From contig JBGTGP010000012.1 in the NCBI GenBank assembly GCA_041746735.1, positions 1-64,000 on the forward strand: a DNA stretch of 64,000 bases. The letters are read 5' to 3'. Positions 45,116 to 52,925 of the stretch are shown piece after piece. Position 1 is the first letter of the stretch, and the number at the start of each line of letters is the position of its first letter. The notes beneath the pieces were generated by a model. That model worked only from the letters and a program-made list of their open reading frames with translations. It ran no database searches and was not told where the DNA came from. This DNA comes from Opimibacter sp041746735. Its GTDB lineage: Bacteria > Bacteroidota > Bacteroidia > Chitinophagales > Saprospiraceae. The translations under genes and the position numbers were made by a program.

Positions 45116-46078
45116 ATGTCAACAGATACGTTAGACCAAAAACATACGGACCACGACAGCACAGCCAACGGAAGTTGGGAAGGTGCAGAATATCCTTTTA
45201 AGGTAGGGTATGGAAAATTGATGATCTGGTATTTCCTCCTTTCGGATGCATTTACCTTTGCCGGATTCCTGATCGCGTATGGCACACTGCGGTTTAGTAT
45301 GCCAAGCTGGCCGGTACCAGACTTTGTCTTCAGTACCTTCCCATTCTTGACTGGACAGCATCCGCTGCTCTTTGTCACCTTTATGACGTTCGTGCTGCTC
45401 TTTAGTTCATACACTATGATCAGAGCTGTACAGGAAGGTCACCGGGAAAACCGGCGCGGTGTGGTGATCTGGATGACCCTGACGATCATCGGAGGACTCG
45501 GGTTCCTGGGATGCCAGGCCTGGGAATGGACGACCCTGATCGGCAAGGAGCACATGAGTGTCACCACCAATCCGTTTGGCACACACACGGAGGCAGGTAT
45601 TTATCTCGGTCCCGATGGCAAAGAGAGTGAAGAAGTTTTTGCTGTCGGACACAGTTACCTCATGCATAAGGCAACCTTTGGTGCGGATGACCATGGCGCG
45701 GCTGACGCGGGGCATGATGATCATGGCGCGCACGGTCATCACTTTGAAGGGCCCGGTGACTATCCGGATGCCTTCGTGGATGAGCGCGGATATATTCACC
45801 GGAAGTATGTCGTCTCAGAAGGCGTACATACCGGTCAGATCAAATATGAGGACTTTGGGCCCAAAGCCTTTGGAGCACTTTTCTTTTTTATCACCGGCTT
45901 TCACGGTTTTCACGTACTGTCCGGGGTAGTGTTCCTGCTGATCATTCTGATCAATGTCATGAGTGGATTGTATGTGGCCCGGCGTAATAAGAATGAAATG
46001 GTGGAAAAGATCGGGTTGTACTGGCACTTTGTCGATCTGGTATGGGTCTTTGTATTCCTCGTGTTCTACCTCATTTAA
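45116..46078 (+). CDS. Cytochrome c oxidase subunit III, long copy
   Basis: A 320-residue subunit III with the C-terminal YWHFVDLVWVFVFLVFYLI signature. Between helices three and four it carries an inserted loop of about 70 residues containing a His/Asp-rich run at 192-209 (DDHG, HDDHGAHGHH). The loop would lie outside the membrane. Such loops may bind metal or be mere linkers. Cotranscribed with the rest of the operon. Confidence 0.92.
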   Translation: MSTDTLDQKHTDHDSTANGSWEGAEYPFKVGYGKLMIWYFLLSDAFTFAGFLIAYGTLRFSMPSWPVPDFVFSTFPFLTGQHPLLFVTFMTFVLLFSSYTMIRAVQEGHRENRRGVVIWMTLTIIGGLGFLGCQAWEWTTLIGKEHMSVTTNPFGTHTEAGIYLGPDGKESEEVFAVGHSYLMHKATFGADDHGAADAGHDDHGAHGHHFEGPGDYPDAFVDERGYIHRKYVVSEGVHTGQIKYEDFGPKAFGALFFFITGFHGFHVLSGVVFLLIILINVMSGLYVARRNKNEMVEKIGLYWHFVDLVWVFVFLVFYLI

Positions 46079-46118
46079 TCCAACCTTTTTAACCTGATAT
46101 CGACTAAACCATAACCGA

Positions 46119-46478
46119 ATGGCACACGATTATACTTCTGCGAAGAAAATTGCCCTCAAGACGATCATCATCCTTGCCATCGTTACCGTGGTAGAGGTAT
46201 TGGTGGCGCTGACCGGAAAAGGATACATCATCGAAGGCTATCATGCCCCCAAGTTTCTGATGAACAGTCTTATGATTGGGATGAGTTTGTATAAAGCCTA
46301 CCTGATCGTGTTTGAATTTATGCACATGAAATACGAAGCCAGAGGCCTTATGCTCAGCGTGCTCCTTCCCGTTTTGTTATTGGTTTGGGCGATCATTGCG
46401 TTCCTGTACGAAGGCACAGCCTGGAAAGGCAACCGGGATACCGTTAAGGAGCGTACACAGATGGAAGTGTCCCGGTAA
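46119..46478 (+). CDS. Cytochrome c oxidase subunit IV family protein
   Basis: A 119-residue protein with three transmembrane helices (about 14-31, 46-68, 76-98), matching the small CyoD/COX4-like subunit of bacterial oxidases. Assigned by size, topology and position after two subunit III genes. Starts 40 bp after the preceding stop. Confidence 0.88.
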   Translation: MAHDYTSAKKIALKTIIILAIVTVVEVLVALTGKGYIIEGYHAPKFLMNSLMIGMSLYKAYLIVFEFMHMKYEARGLMLSVLLPVLLLVWAIIAFLYEGTAWKGNRDTVKERTQMEVSR

Positions 46479-46600
46479 CGATTCCGGCTTTTGTTTTTTT
46501 GGTTGTCCGGAAGCCAAAGTGTATAAAGTGCATCATCCGGGATATTCCACATTCCCTTGCCATCGCTTCGTTATGGTAAGATGTTTTGATCTGAAAAGAT

Positions 46601-47185
46601 ATGTCCAGGAAGTTTTTAGTGACCATCGTCCTCTTGCTCCTCCTGCTTCCGTTTGTCTCGTGGTATTATCTCCGCTCCGGACTCCAGTGGCGGAAGCAAG
46701 CTCAGGAAGGAATGAAAGGTACTATCCCTTTTCCCGCTATTTCCTGGACGGATAGCAAGGGATATCCGTTTTCGCAGGACAGTGTGACTGACCGCGTGAC
46801 CCTGATGTCTTTCCTGCCCTGTGATGATCACCTGTCCAACCTCCTGGAAATTCAGGAACGATTGTTCACCCAGTTTAAAGATACTCGAAAAGCCGGTTTC
46901 CTGATGCTGGATACCTGCCGGGTTTCACGAATGCCTGAAGGGCATGACGACAGGGAGTTATGGTACCACATACCTTTCCGGGACTCCCTGGATGCTCCAT
47001 TGATATGGGCCGATGAATGGCCTGCAGATAAACCATTTGCATTGATAGATCGACATGGTATCATCCGAAGTTATTACGCTATAAACTCTCCTGAAGAAAA
47101 GCGCATACTGGTTGAACATATGGCGCTACTGCTCCCACGAGAACGACAGGAAAAAGTTGAACTGAAACGAGGCAACAAAAAATAG
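46601..47185 (+). CDS. SCO1/SenC-like thioredoxin-fold protein lacking the CxxxC
   Basis: A 194-residue protein with one N-terminal membrane anchor (5-23) and a thioredoxin-like domain facing the periplasm. By position it should be the SCO copper chaperone for CuA, and FALIDRHGIIRSYY is a typical thioredoxin-like strand-turn. However, the copper CxxxC is reduced to a single Cys73 (LPCDDH), with a second Cys only far away (LDTC). It therefore may not bind copper in the usual way. A separate, intact SCO could exist elsewhere. Confidence 0.7.
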   Translation: MSRKFLVTIVLLLLLLPFVSWYYLRSGLQWRKQAQEGMKGTIPFPAISWTDSKGYPFSQDSVTDRVTLMSFLPCDDHLSNLLEIQERLFTQFKDTRKAGFLMLDTCRVSRMPEGHDDRELWYHIPFRDSLDAPLIWADEWPADKPFALIDRHGIIRSYYAINSPEEKRILVEHMALLLPRERQEKVELKRGNKK

Positions 47186-47190
47186 GGGAG

Positions 47191-47715
47191 ATGATTCAAC
47201 ACCAGCGTATAAGGAGACTCAACATCGTAGCCTGGATTTTGACCATCATCGTTTGGCTCCTGGTTGGAGCGATGCGTCAGTATAAATTCACAGTGGCTGT
47301 CGACCTCAGTTTTCTGGCAGGCCTCAATGCACTTTTCAATACAGGAGTGACGCTGGCTTTACTGTTGGCGTTTTACTTCATCAAGCGAAAAGAGATCGAA
47401 AATCACAGAAGGAGCATCTATGTGGCCATGATTCTATCCGCTGGGTTTTTACTTTCCTACGTAGGGTATCATTTTACGACGGAAGAGATTCCGTACTGCA
47501 AAGAGGGTACGATCCGGCTGGTGTACTATGCCATTCTCTTGAGTCATATCGTCCTGGCAGGATTAAGTCTTCCGTTTATCCTCCTGACGTTTGTTCGGGG
47601 GTTTTGTGGTGACTACGTTCGGCATCGGAGGCTGGCTCGGTGGGTGTTTCCGGTCTGGCTGTATGTAGCAGCCACAGGGCCGCTGGTATATTTATTTCTT
47701 TTACCGTGCAGATAA
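47191..47715 (+). CDS. DUF420 domain membrane protein
   Basis: A 174-residue membrane protein with four to five helices of the DUF420 family (like YozB/CtaM), found at the end of oxidase operons and needed for oxidase assembly in some Firmicutes. Three conserved His positions are visible in SYVGYHFTTEEIPY, ILLSHIVLAG and RHRRLARW. Starts five bases after the SCO-like gene. Its exact job here is inferred. Confidence 0.88.
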   Translation: MIQHQRIRRLNIVAWILTIIVWLLVGAMRQYKFTVAVDLSFLAGLNALFNTGVTLALLLAFYFIKRKEIENHRRSIYVAMILSAGFLLSYVGYHFTTEEIPYCKEGTIRLVYYAILLSHIVLAGLSLPFILLTFVRGFCGDYVRHRRLARWVFPVWLYVAATGPLVYLFLLPCR

Positions 47716-47731
47716 ATCGTCACAAATCCCT

Positions 47732-47739
47732 TATTTTTG
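47732..47739 (+). promoter_or_regulatory. -7 box TATTTTTG before the 87-residue gene
   Basis: Exact TAnnTTTG match with just five bases to the ATG at 47745. If used, the transcript would be leaderless and the gene could be expressed apart from the long operon. Confidence 0.4.
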
Positions 47740-47744
47740 AAGGC

Positions 47745-48008
47745 ATGAAAAAAGCGACACGTATCATTTTGGTTCTTCTGGTCTTGGGCGTATCCTCGGC
47801 AACAGTAAATGATCTGTCAGCACAATGTCCCATGTGCAAGATGTCCGCAGAGTCCAATCTGAAAAACGGCGGAACAGCCGGTAAAGGCCTGAATGCCGGG
47901 ATTCTGTACATGCTCGCCCTGCCCTATACCCTGGTCGGCACGATCGGGTATATCTGGTGGCGCAATCATCGCCGCAAGGAAGAGGACGAAGTGGATGTAC
48001 TCCCCTGA
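47745..48008 (+). CDS. Small membrane protein with CPMCKM motif
   Basis: An 87-residue protein from ATG 47745: a signal-like segment (6-22), then CPMCKM at 28-33, a glycine-rich linker and one transmembrane helix (about 53-72) with a charged tail (RNHRRKEEDE). The Cys-x2-Cys next to two Met residues suggests copper or redox binding on the periplasmic side; placed after an SCO-like gene that lost its Cys pair, it could serve metal delivery. That is inference. A longer upstream frame exists but includes no sensible signal. Confidence 0.75.
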   Translation: MKKATRIILVLLVLGVSSATVNDLSAQCPMCKMSAESNLKNGGTAGKGLNAGILYMLALPYTLVGTIGYIWWRNHRRKEEDEVDVLP

Positions 48009-48153
48009 TTCAGTTCCAGCTATTTCCTTTTTTTGACCCTCTGACAAGACATCTTTTGTCCAAACCCCCATGTGTACAAACCACAATGCGAAAGGTGCGC
48101 CACTGTCGTGACACACCTTTCATGATCAGAATGAAATGAATGTATGAAACGGT

Positions 48154-48864
48154 CTAAAACCTGACGCTGTATCCTATACCAGCGCTTATGCCGTGGGATT
48201 TGATCCGGATATTGGTGATGTTGTCGAGGAACATATCGTTTAGGCTGTGACGGTACTGGGCCTGGAACTGTAAAGCACCGAATTCATTTACCGGGATACT
48301 GACCCCTGCACCGGCAAGACCGGCCACATCCCATCGATTGTACATATCGTTTTGCAGGTTGATGGGAATATCGGGTAATCTCCAGCTGATGAGCGCATCT
48401 ATGCGCGAGGTGATCTTGCCGTTGAGTGCATAACCTGCAGATACGCCTGCCATCACATAAGGTTGAACACCTCCATCGGTCAAATCATATTTCAACATCA
48501 GGGGGACCTCTACATAGTTGAGTCTGGTCTCGAGACTGGCACCCAATGGAATATCAAGTCCAAAGGCATTGATCGCGAAATTCTCACGGGCACCAAACCC
48601 CCTGGAGGCATAGGAGACGCCTGTCACGACAGCCAATTGTCGGCTCATATATTTCTCATATTGAATTCCGGCCGAATACTGTACGACGGGTTTAATGTAG
48701 GGATCGACGAGATCCAATAAACCCAGGCCATTGACCTCGACATTGGAGGAGCCTACTGATGCCTGAACCGTTACTCTGTCCTGGGCTATCAGGGAGAAGG
48801 AAAAGCACATACCCATGAGTAGGGCGGTGATGCTCAGTTTGTGGATTGCTACATTCTTTTTCAT
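48154..48864 (-). CDS. Outer membrane beta-barrel protein
   Basis: A 236-residue protein with a signal peptide (about 1-27, cleaved near LIAQ) and alternating amphipathic strands; it ends SAGIGYSVRF with a terminal Phe, as barrel proteins do for BAM recognition. It resembles the PorT/OMP_b-brl family of Bacteroidota. It lies convergent to the oxidase operon. Function beyond being a small porin-like barrel is unknown. Confidence 0.82.
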   Translation of the reverse strand: MKKNVAIHKLSITALLMGMCFSFSLIAQDRVTVQASVGSSNVEVNGLGLLDLVDPYIKPVVQYSAGIQYEKYMSRQLAVVTGVSYASRGFGARENFAINAFGLDIPLGASLETRLNYVEVPLMLKYDLTDGGVQPYVMAGVSAGYALNGKITSRIDALISWRLPDIPINLQNDMYNRWDVAGLAGAGVSIPVNEFGALQFQAQYRHSLNDMFLDNITNIRIKSHGISAGIGYSVRF

Positions 48865-48987
48865 GGCTGTTTGTTTTTATTACTTGTATGACGGCCATGT
48901 AGTTCCGGAGATATCGTAAGGAGGCGTTAAATAAAATTAAGGGAAGCTTAAGGGATGGGTTACCACAAGTCGATCAATTGAGGGCAT

Positions 48988-49015
48988 AAAAAAAGCTGCC
49001 CGAATCGAGCAGCTT
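48988..49015 (-). terminator. Rho-independent terminator for the gene at 49037
   Basis: On the - strand an AAGCTGC/GCAGCTT stem with a nine-base loop is followed by seven T residues, 22 bp after the stop of the barrel gene at 49037. Confidence 0.85.
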
Positions 49016-49036
49016 CTTGAGAGTTAAAGGGCTGAA

Positions 49037-49528
49037 TTAGTTCAAGGTATATCTCGCTGCAAGCGCACCATTACCACCACCAAAACCGGCATAGTCACCT
49101 CCGATAACTATAGTCGGAATCCAGTCAACACTTAGGTTGATGGGTGCATCTGCAAACTTATAATCGAGTCCTATGACTCCGCTTAATCCAAATGCAAAAT
49201 TCGAACCACCGACGCCAAAGGAGGACTTATAGCTATAAAGGAAAGCACTCACTCCAGCACCATAATACCAGGATAATCCATCAACACCATTTATAGGGTT
49301 ATGGATCTGGAACAAAACCCCTGGATTTAGAAATGTGTAGCCAATGGCATACGTTCTGAATCCGAGGTAAAGTTCAATCGCGTTAGCATCAGAGATAAAG
49401 AATTTATAACTGGCAGCGAGCGGGTAGCCAAGACGCAATCCAATGGCACTTTGATAATCCTGTGCTTTCATGTTGTTGGCCAGGCCCAGTAGAAACAGGG
49501 TGCATAAGAGTAATGTAAACTTTTTCAT
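49037..49528 (-). CDS. Small outer membrane beta-barrel-like protein
   Basis: From ATG 49528 the protein has 163 residues with signal peptide MKKFTLLLCTLFLLGLANNMKA. The remainder is Gly/Tyr-rich with repeating amphipathic strands (LRLGYPLAASYKF, AIELYLGFRTY) and resembles small outer-membrane proteins of Bacteroidota. The terminal Asn differs from the common Phe. A longer frame upstream (to 49624) lacks sense as protein. Single gene with its own terminator. Confidence 0.78.
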   Translation of the reverse strand: MKKFTLLLCTLFLLGLANNMKAQDYQSAIGLRLGYPLAASYKFFISDANAIELYLGFRTYAIGYTFLNPGVLFQIHNPINGVDGLSWYYGAGVSAFLYSYKSSFGVGGSNFAFGLSGVIGLDYKFADAPINLSVDWIPTIVIGGDYAGFGGGNGALAARYTLN

Positions 49529-49636
49529 AGTTTGAGTTTTTAGTATTTTAATGAAGGTTAATTCGAATGTATTGATAGGCGAAATATACAGCGTTTTCTT
49601 GTCCCAAACCCTGTCAGGTATCAAATAAGATCAGTT

Positions 49637-50038
49637 CTAATCTCTGATCTCCCGACTGTACAGGTAGAGGCTGGCCCAACCCGCTATGAAACACAAGCCA
49701 CCAACCGGGGTGACCCAACCAATATACCGTGAAGGGAACCCCGTAAGCGTATCTGTAGCGATAATAAAGAGAGAACCCGAAAATAGAAGCATGCCCAGCA
49801 CAAACATTCGACCAGCACGTCTGAGCCAGACAGAGACCCCGGAGCGATGAAGGATTGAGACCCCCATGATCGCCAGCGTATGAATAAACAAGTATAAAAC
49901 AGCAGTCCGAAGGGTTTCCAGATCCGTTTCCGGAAGCCTGGATTTGAGAAAATGAGCTCCAAAGGCCCCTATCATGACACCCGTGATACCACTCCAGGCA
50001 GCAAAACTCAACAGATGTTTTGTAAATCGATTATGCAT
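49637..50038 (-). CDS. DUF423 family membrane protein
   Basis: A 133-residue inner-membrane protein with four helices; GAFGAHFLKSRL near the start, LFSGSLFIIA and the closing TPVGGLCFIAGWASL are the DUF423 (YgdD-like) hallmarks. Function unknown in general. It overlaps the 3' end of ung by 8 bp. Confidence 0.92.
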   Translation of the reverse strand: MHNRFTKHLLSFAAWSGITGVMIGAFGAHFLKSRLPETDLETLRTAVLYLFIHTLAIMGVSILHRSGVSVWLRRAGRMFVLGMLLFSGSLFIIATDTLTGFPSRYIGWVTPVGGLCFIAGWASLYLYSREIRD

Positions 50039-50720
50039 CCAGGTTCCAGTTTAACGGAAATTCACCCCGGGCCGAAAGTAGGTCATTTGTTTTTGAAAAA
50101 TGCCCGCACCCTTTAAAAGCATCCCGTGCTAAAGGAGAAGGATGGGCAGCTTCAAGGATCGCATGACGGGCCGGATCGATCAGGGGCTTTTTCGAACGGG
50201 CATAATTGCCCCAAAGTAAAAAGATCAATCCTTCCCGTTGTTGGGACAGGATCCGGATCACAGCATCCGTAAATAACTGCCAGCCAATCTTGCTATGGGA
50301 GCCTGCCTGATTCTTTTCGACAGTCAGAATGGCATTGAGAAGGAAGACACCTTCCCGTGTCCAGGCAGAAAGATCACCATGGCCGGGAGGTTTGATGCCT
50401 AAATCCCGTTCAAGTTCTTTGTAGATATTTTTGAGTGAAGCAGGTATCGCCACATTCCGCGGTACTGAAAAGCAAAGCCCCATTGCTTGCCCGGGTCCAT
50501 GATAAGGATCCTGCCCCAAGATCACCACGCGGACCTTGTCGAAAGGTGTCTGATCGAATGCATTGAAAATCAGAGGACCTGGTGGAAAAATAATCTTACC
50601 CTTTGTCTTTTCAGCGGCCAGATAGTGCTTGATCTGGGCAAAATAGGGCTTACTAAACTCCTCTTTCAGCGCCACTTTCCAGCCGGGCTCTATTCGAATG
50701 GTTTCAGGATCTAAAGTCAT
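50031..50720 (-). CDS. ung: Uracil-DNA glycosylase (family 1)
   Basis: Ung removes uracil from DNA. The 229-residue protein has the water-activating motif GQDPYHGPGQAMGL, the NAIL-type HSKIGW region and the DNA-intercalating HPSPLARDAF loop. Start set at ATG 50720; a GTG three codons upstream is possible. It lies 34 bp after tRNA-Arg on the same strand, possibly in the same transcript, and overlaps the DUF423 gene by 8 bp. Confidence 0.95.
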   Translation of the reverse strand: MTLDPETIRIEPGWKVALKEEFSKPYFAQIKHYLAAEKTKGKIIFPPGPLIFNAFDQTPFDKVRVVILGQDPYHGPGQAMGLCFSVPRNVAIPASLKNIYKELERDLGIKPPGHGDLSAWTREGVFLLNAILTVEKNQAGSHSKIGWQLFTDAVIRILSQQREGLIFLLWGNYARSKKPLIDPARHAILEAAHPSPLARDAFKGCGHFSKTNDLLSARGEFPLNWNLDA

Positions 50721-50754
50721 CAGGGGCACTGGAAAGGGCGTTGAATAAGGAAAG

Positions 50755-50828
50755 TGACTCCATCTGGGCTCGAACCAGAAACCTACGCTTTAGAAGAACG
50801 TTGCTCTATCCAATTGAGCTATGGAGCC
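50755..50828 (-). tRNA. tRNA-Arg (anticodon TCT)
   Basis: On the - strand a 74-base cloverleaf: acceptor GGCTCCA with TGGAGTC, D-arm GCTC/GAGC, anticodon stem ACGTT/AGCGT with loop CTTCTAA (anticodon TCT, reads AGA), T-arm TCTGG/CCAGA with TTCGAGC, discriminator A. CCA is not encoded. Confidence 0.95.
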
Positions 50829-50873
50829 GGATGATGAAGTTGCAAATATAAAACGCAAATTCGTGTAATGCGT

Positions 50874-51383
50874 CTAACTCCGGGCTTTGAAATCCGTCCA
50901 GCTCGTTGTTTTGTAGTGGTCACCCGCTGCATATTTCAATTCCTTGATCAACACATCCCCTGCTTTATAGCCGGGTGAGATGAGGATGCGGCTGAAGGAG
51001 GCGTCCATCAGGATATACGAGGGGTATGACATTTTGCCATCCAGCAGGTCGTACGCCAGCTTGTGCACCCCGTCTCTGCCACCGGGAAACCATTTGAACT
51101 CCTCGCCTCGCCACTTGATGATATCCTTCTGCTCAGCATTGAGTTTGATGGCATAAAACTCCTTGTTAATCAGTTCGACGATGGCCGGATCCTTAAATGT
51201 AGTGGCATCCATACGCTTGCACCATCCGCACCAATCGGTGTAGATATCCACAAAAAGTTTGCGAGGTGCTTTCTCATTGGCGGCTGCCGCCTGCTCCCAG
51301 GTCAACCATTTGATTTCCTGGCCGGTTACCGGATGCGCTAGTATAAAAAGGAGGAGACCTAAACAATACTTGATGAAAGACAT
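50874..51383 (-). CDS. Exported thioredoxin-like protein (WCGWC)
   Basis: A 169-residue protein with a signal peptide (1-21, ending VTG-Q) and a thioredoxin fold of the DUF255/DsbD-gamma type: KLFVDIYTDWCGWCKRMD with the redox pair CGWC, then the cis-Pro region SYPSYILMD. It should act as a periplasmic thiol reductant or disulfide exchange factor. Divergent from ubiX; its promoter box overlaps the ubiX start codon. Confidence 0.9.
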   Translation of the reverse strand: MSFIKYCLGLLLFILAHPVTGQEIKWLTWEQAAAANEKAPRKLFVDIYTDWCGWCKRMDATTFKDPAIVELINKEFYAIKLNAEQKDIIKWRGEEFKWFPGGRDGVHKLAYDLLDGKMSYPSYILMDASFSRILISPGYKAGDVLIKELKYAAGDHYKTTSWTDFKARS

Positions 51384-51407
51384 TATATTTCAGCTTAGAT
51401 GATGATA

Positions 51408-51415
51408 CAAAGATA
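51408..51415 (-). promoter_or_regulatory. -7 box TATCTTTG for the thioredoxin-like gene
   Basis: Exact TAnnTTTG match on the - strand, 24 bases before the ATG at 51383. Its first base is the first base of the divergent ubiX start codon. Confidence 0.5.
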
Positions 51416-51978
51416 TGGATAAACTCATATTGGGTATTGGTGGTTCCAGTGGTGCAATTTATGCCCGGTTGCTCCTGGATCGCCTTGAAGCGCTCAAACA
51501 ACAGTATAAAGAGATTGGTATTGTCATGAGTCCTAATGCCAGAACGAACTGGTCCATTGAGATCCCGGATCGGCAACCGGAGGACTACGGGCACCGGATT
51601 TTTGACCCCGGAGACTTCATGGCGCCGTTTGCCAGTGGATCTGCCCGGTTTGGGACGATGATCATCTGTCCGTGCTCGATGGGTGTTTTAGGACGGATTG
51701 CCCATGGGATATCAGATGATCTCATGACTCGTGCAGCGGATGTGATCCTGAAGGAACGTCGAAAACTTATCCTCGTGCCAAGAGAGACACCGTTTAGCCT
51801 TATACACCTCAACAATATGAAGGTGTTGACCGAAGCCGGTGCTATTATCTGCCCGGCCATACCATCATTTTATACCGGGGCCGACACCATCGAATCAGCA
51901 TGCCTGACGGTGGTAGACCGCGTACTCGATCTGGCAGGTTTTGAGTTGGATACTTTTCGGTGGGGAAGTGAAAAGTAG
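51415..51978 (+). CDS. ubiX: Flavin prenyltransferase UbiX
   Basis: UbiX joins dimethylallyl phosphate to FMN, making the prenyl-FMN cofactor for UbiD enzymes, one of which lies at 24.8 kb. The 187-residue flavoprotein has the GIGGSSGAIYARLLLDRL start, the CPCSMGVLGRIAHGISDDL region and VPRETPFSLIHLNNM. Its TAG stop is also the 3' end of the convergent tRNA-Arg(CCT) gene. In futalosine organisms this would be MqnM. Confidence 0.95.
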   Translation: MDKLILGIGGSSGAIYARLLLDRLEALKQQYKEIGIVMSPNARTNWSIEIPDRQPEDYGHRIFDPGDFMAPFASGSARFGTMIICPCSMGVLGRIAHGISDDLMTRAADVILKERRKLILVPRETPFSLIHLNNMKVLTEAGAIICPAIPSFYTGADTIESACLTVVDRVLDLAGFELDTFRWGSEK

Positions 51979-52047
51979 CCCCGGCAGGAATCGAACCTGC
52001 ATCAAAAGTTTAGGAAACTTCTATTCTATCCATTGAACTACGGGACC
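51976..52047 (-). tRNA. tRNA-Arg (anticodon CCT)
   Basis: On the - strand a 72-base cloverleaf: acceptor GGTCCCG with CGGGGCT (G1-U72 wobble), D-arm GTTC/GAAT, anticodon stem GAAGT/ACTTT with loop TTCCTAA (anticodon CCT, reads AGG), T-arm GCAGG/CCTGC with TTCGATT, discriminator A. The last three bases overlap the ubiX stop codon on the other strand. CCA is not encoded. Confidence 0.93.
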
Positions 52048-52240
52048 CTAAACCGGCCTCTTGTAAGGCCGAAATATACACCGGTGAAGTAACGCCTACC
52101 GGTGGTGTTAGATTCAAGGTGCAAATATAAAAGATTACCAGATGAGTAAAACGTGAAGGTCACCCGTACTGAACCGATTGATTCACACCTCGTTAACAGC
52201 GGATCTCCCGTAGAACCCATGATACTATTTATTCATATCC

Positions 52241-52248
52241 TAATTTTG
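52241..52248 (+). promoter_or_regulatory. -7 box TAATTTTG for the DUF1573 gene
   Basis: Exact TAnnTTTG match, 36 bases before the ATG at 52285. Confidence 0.5.
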
Positions 52249-52284
52249 TGAACATATTTCTCGAACCTAAAAATGTAGTAAGAA

Positions 52285-52845
52285 ATGAATGTACTCAAGA
52301 ATGTATTTGCGGTCCTGGTCATCGTCGTTTCGATGAGTATGATCGCCTGCCAGGGCGATGCGGATGATGCACGCGCCAAAGCAAGAGAGAGCATCGCGAC
52401 CTCTAATGAGCCACCTACACCTCCGGCGAGCATCACCGATCCCAATGCACAGACAGCAGGACTAAATGCCGAGACACCTGCACCAACCGGCCCCACCACC
52501 AACATCGTTTTCGAAGAAACCGATTTTGATTTCGGCACAATCAAGGATGGTGAAAAAGTAAAACACACGTACAAGTTTAAAAACACAGGAAAAGAACCAC
52601 TGATCATCAGCAGCGCCAAAGGAAGCTGTGGTTGCACAGTGCCCAAGTGGCCCTCTGAGCCCATTCCACCAGGCGGCAGCGGTCAGATCGATGTTGAGTT
52701 TGACAGTAAAGGCAAACCCGGTAAGCAAACCAAACAGGTCACCGTGACAGCTAATACACTGCCTGCTCAAACCTTCCTCAAAATCGGAGGAAACGTAGAA
52801 AAAGATCCCAACGCTCCGGCTACTCCGCCAAGTGCAGGACAATAA
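52285..52845 (+). CDS. DUF1573 lipoprotein
   Basis: A 186-residue exported protein with a lipoprotein signal (MSMIAC, Cys22), a Thr/Pro/Ala-rich linker (about 35-72) and a DUF1573 Ig-like domain with FDFGTIKDGEKVKHTYKFKN and SCGCTVPKWP, then a Pro-rich tail. DUF1573 domains are abundant in Bacteroidota envelopes and of unknown role. Closed by a strong terminator. Confidence 0.92.
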   Translation: MNVLKNVFAVLVIVVSMSMIACQGDADDARAKARESIATSNEPPTPPASITDPNAQTAGLNAETPAPTGPTTNIVFEETDFDFGTIKDGEKVKHTYKFKNTGKEPLIISSAKGSCGCTVPKWPSEPIPPGGSGQIDVEFDSKGKPGKQTKQVTVTANTLPAQTFLKIGGNVEKDPNAPATPPSAGQ

Positions 52846-52877
52846 TCATCGGCAGCACGGCTGATCTGAGACCTTAT

Positions 52878-52911
52878 AATGCCTGTAAAGAAGCAATTCT
52901 TTACAGGCATT
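52878..52911 (+). terminator. Rho-independent terminator after the DUF1573 gene
   Basis: A perfect 15-bp stem (AATGCCTGTAAAGAA) around GCAA, followed by a T-rich stretch. That stretch also holds TATTTTTA, one mismatch from a -7 box, which may drive the ubiA-like gene 15 bases on. Confidence 0.9.
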
Positions 52912-52925
52912 GTTATTTTTAACGG

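Noticed and set aside
47640..47744. Upstream extension of the 87-residue gene
   Set aside because: It overlaps the DUF420 gene, has no signal-peptide sense and lies across the -7 box; ATG 47745 gives a proper signal peptide.
48090..48121. GAAAGGTG/CACCTTTC hairpin after the 87-residue gene
   Set aside because: The eight-base stem has a sixteen-base loop and no T-run, so it is too weak to call as terminator.
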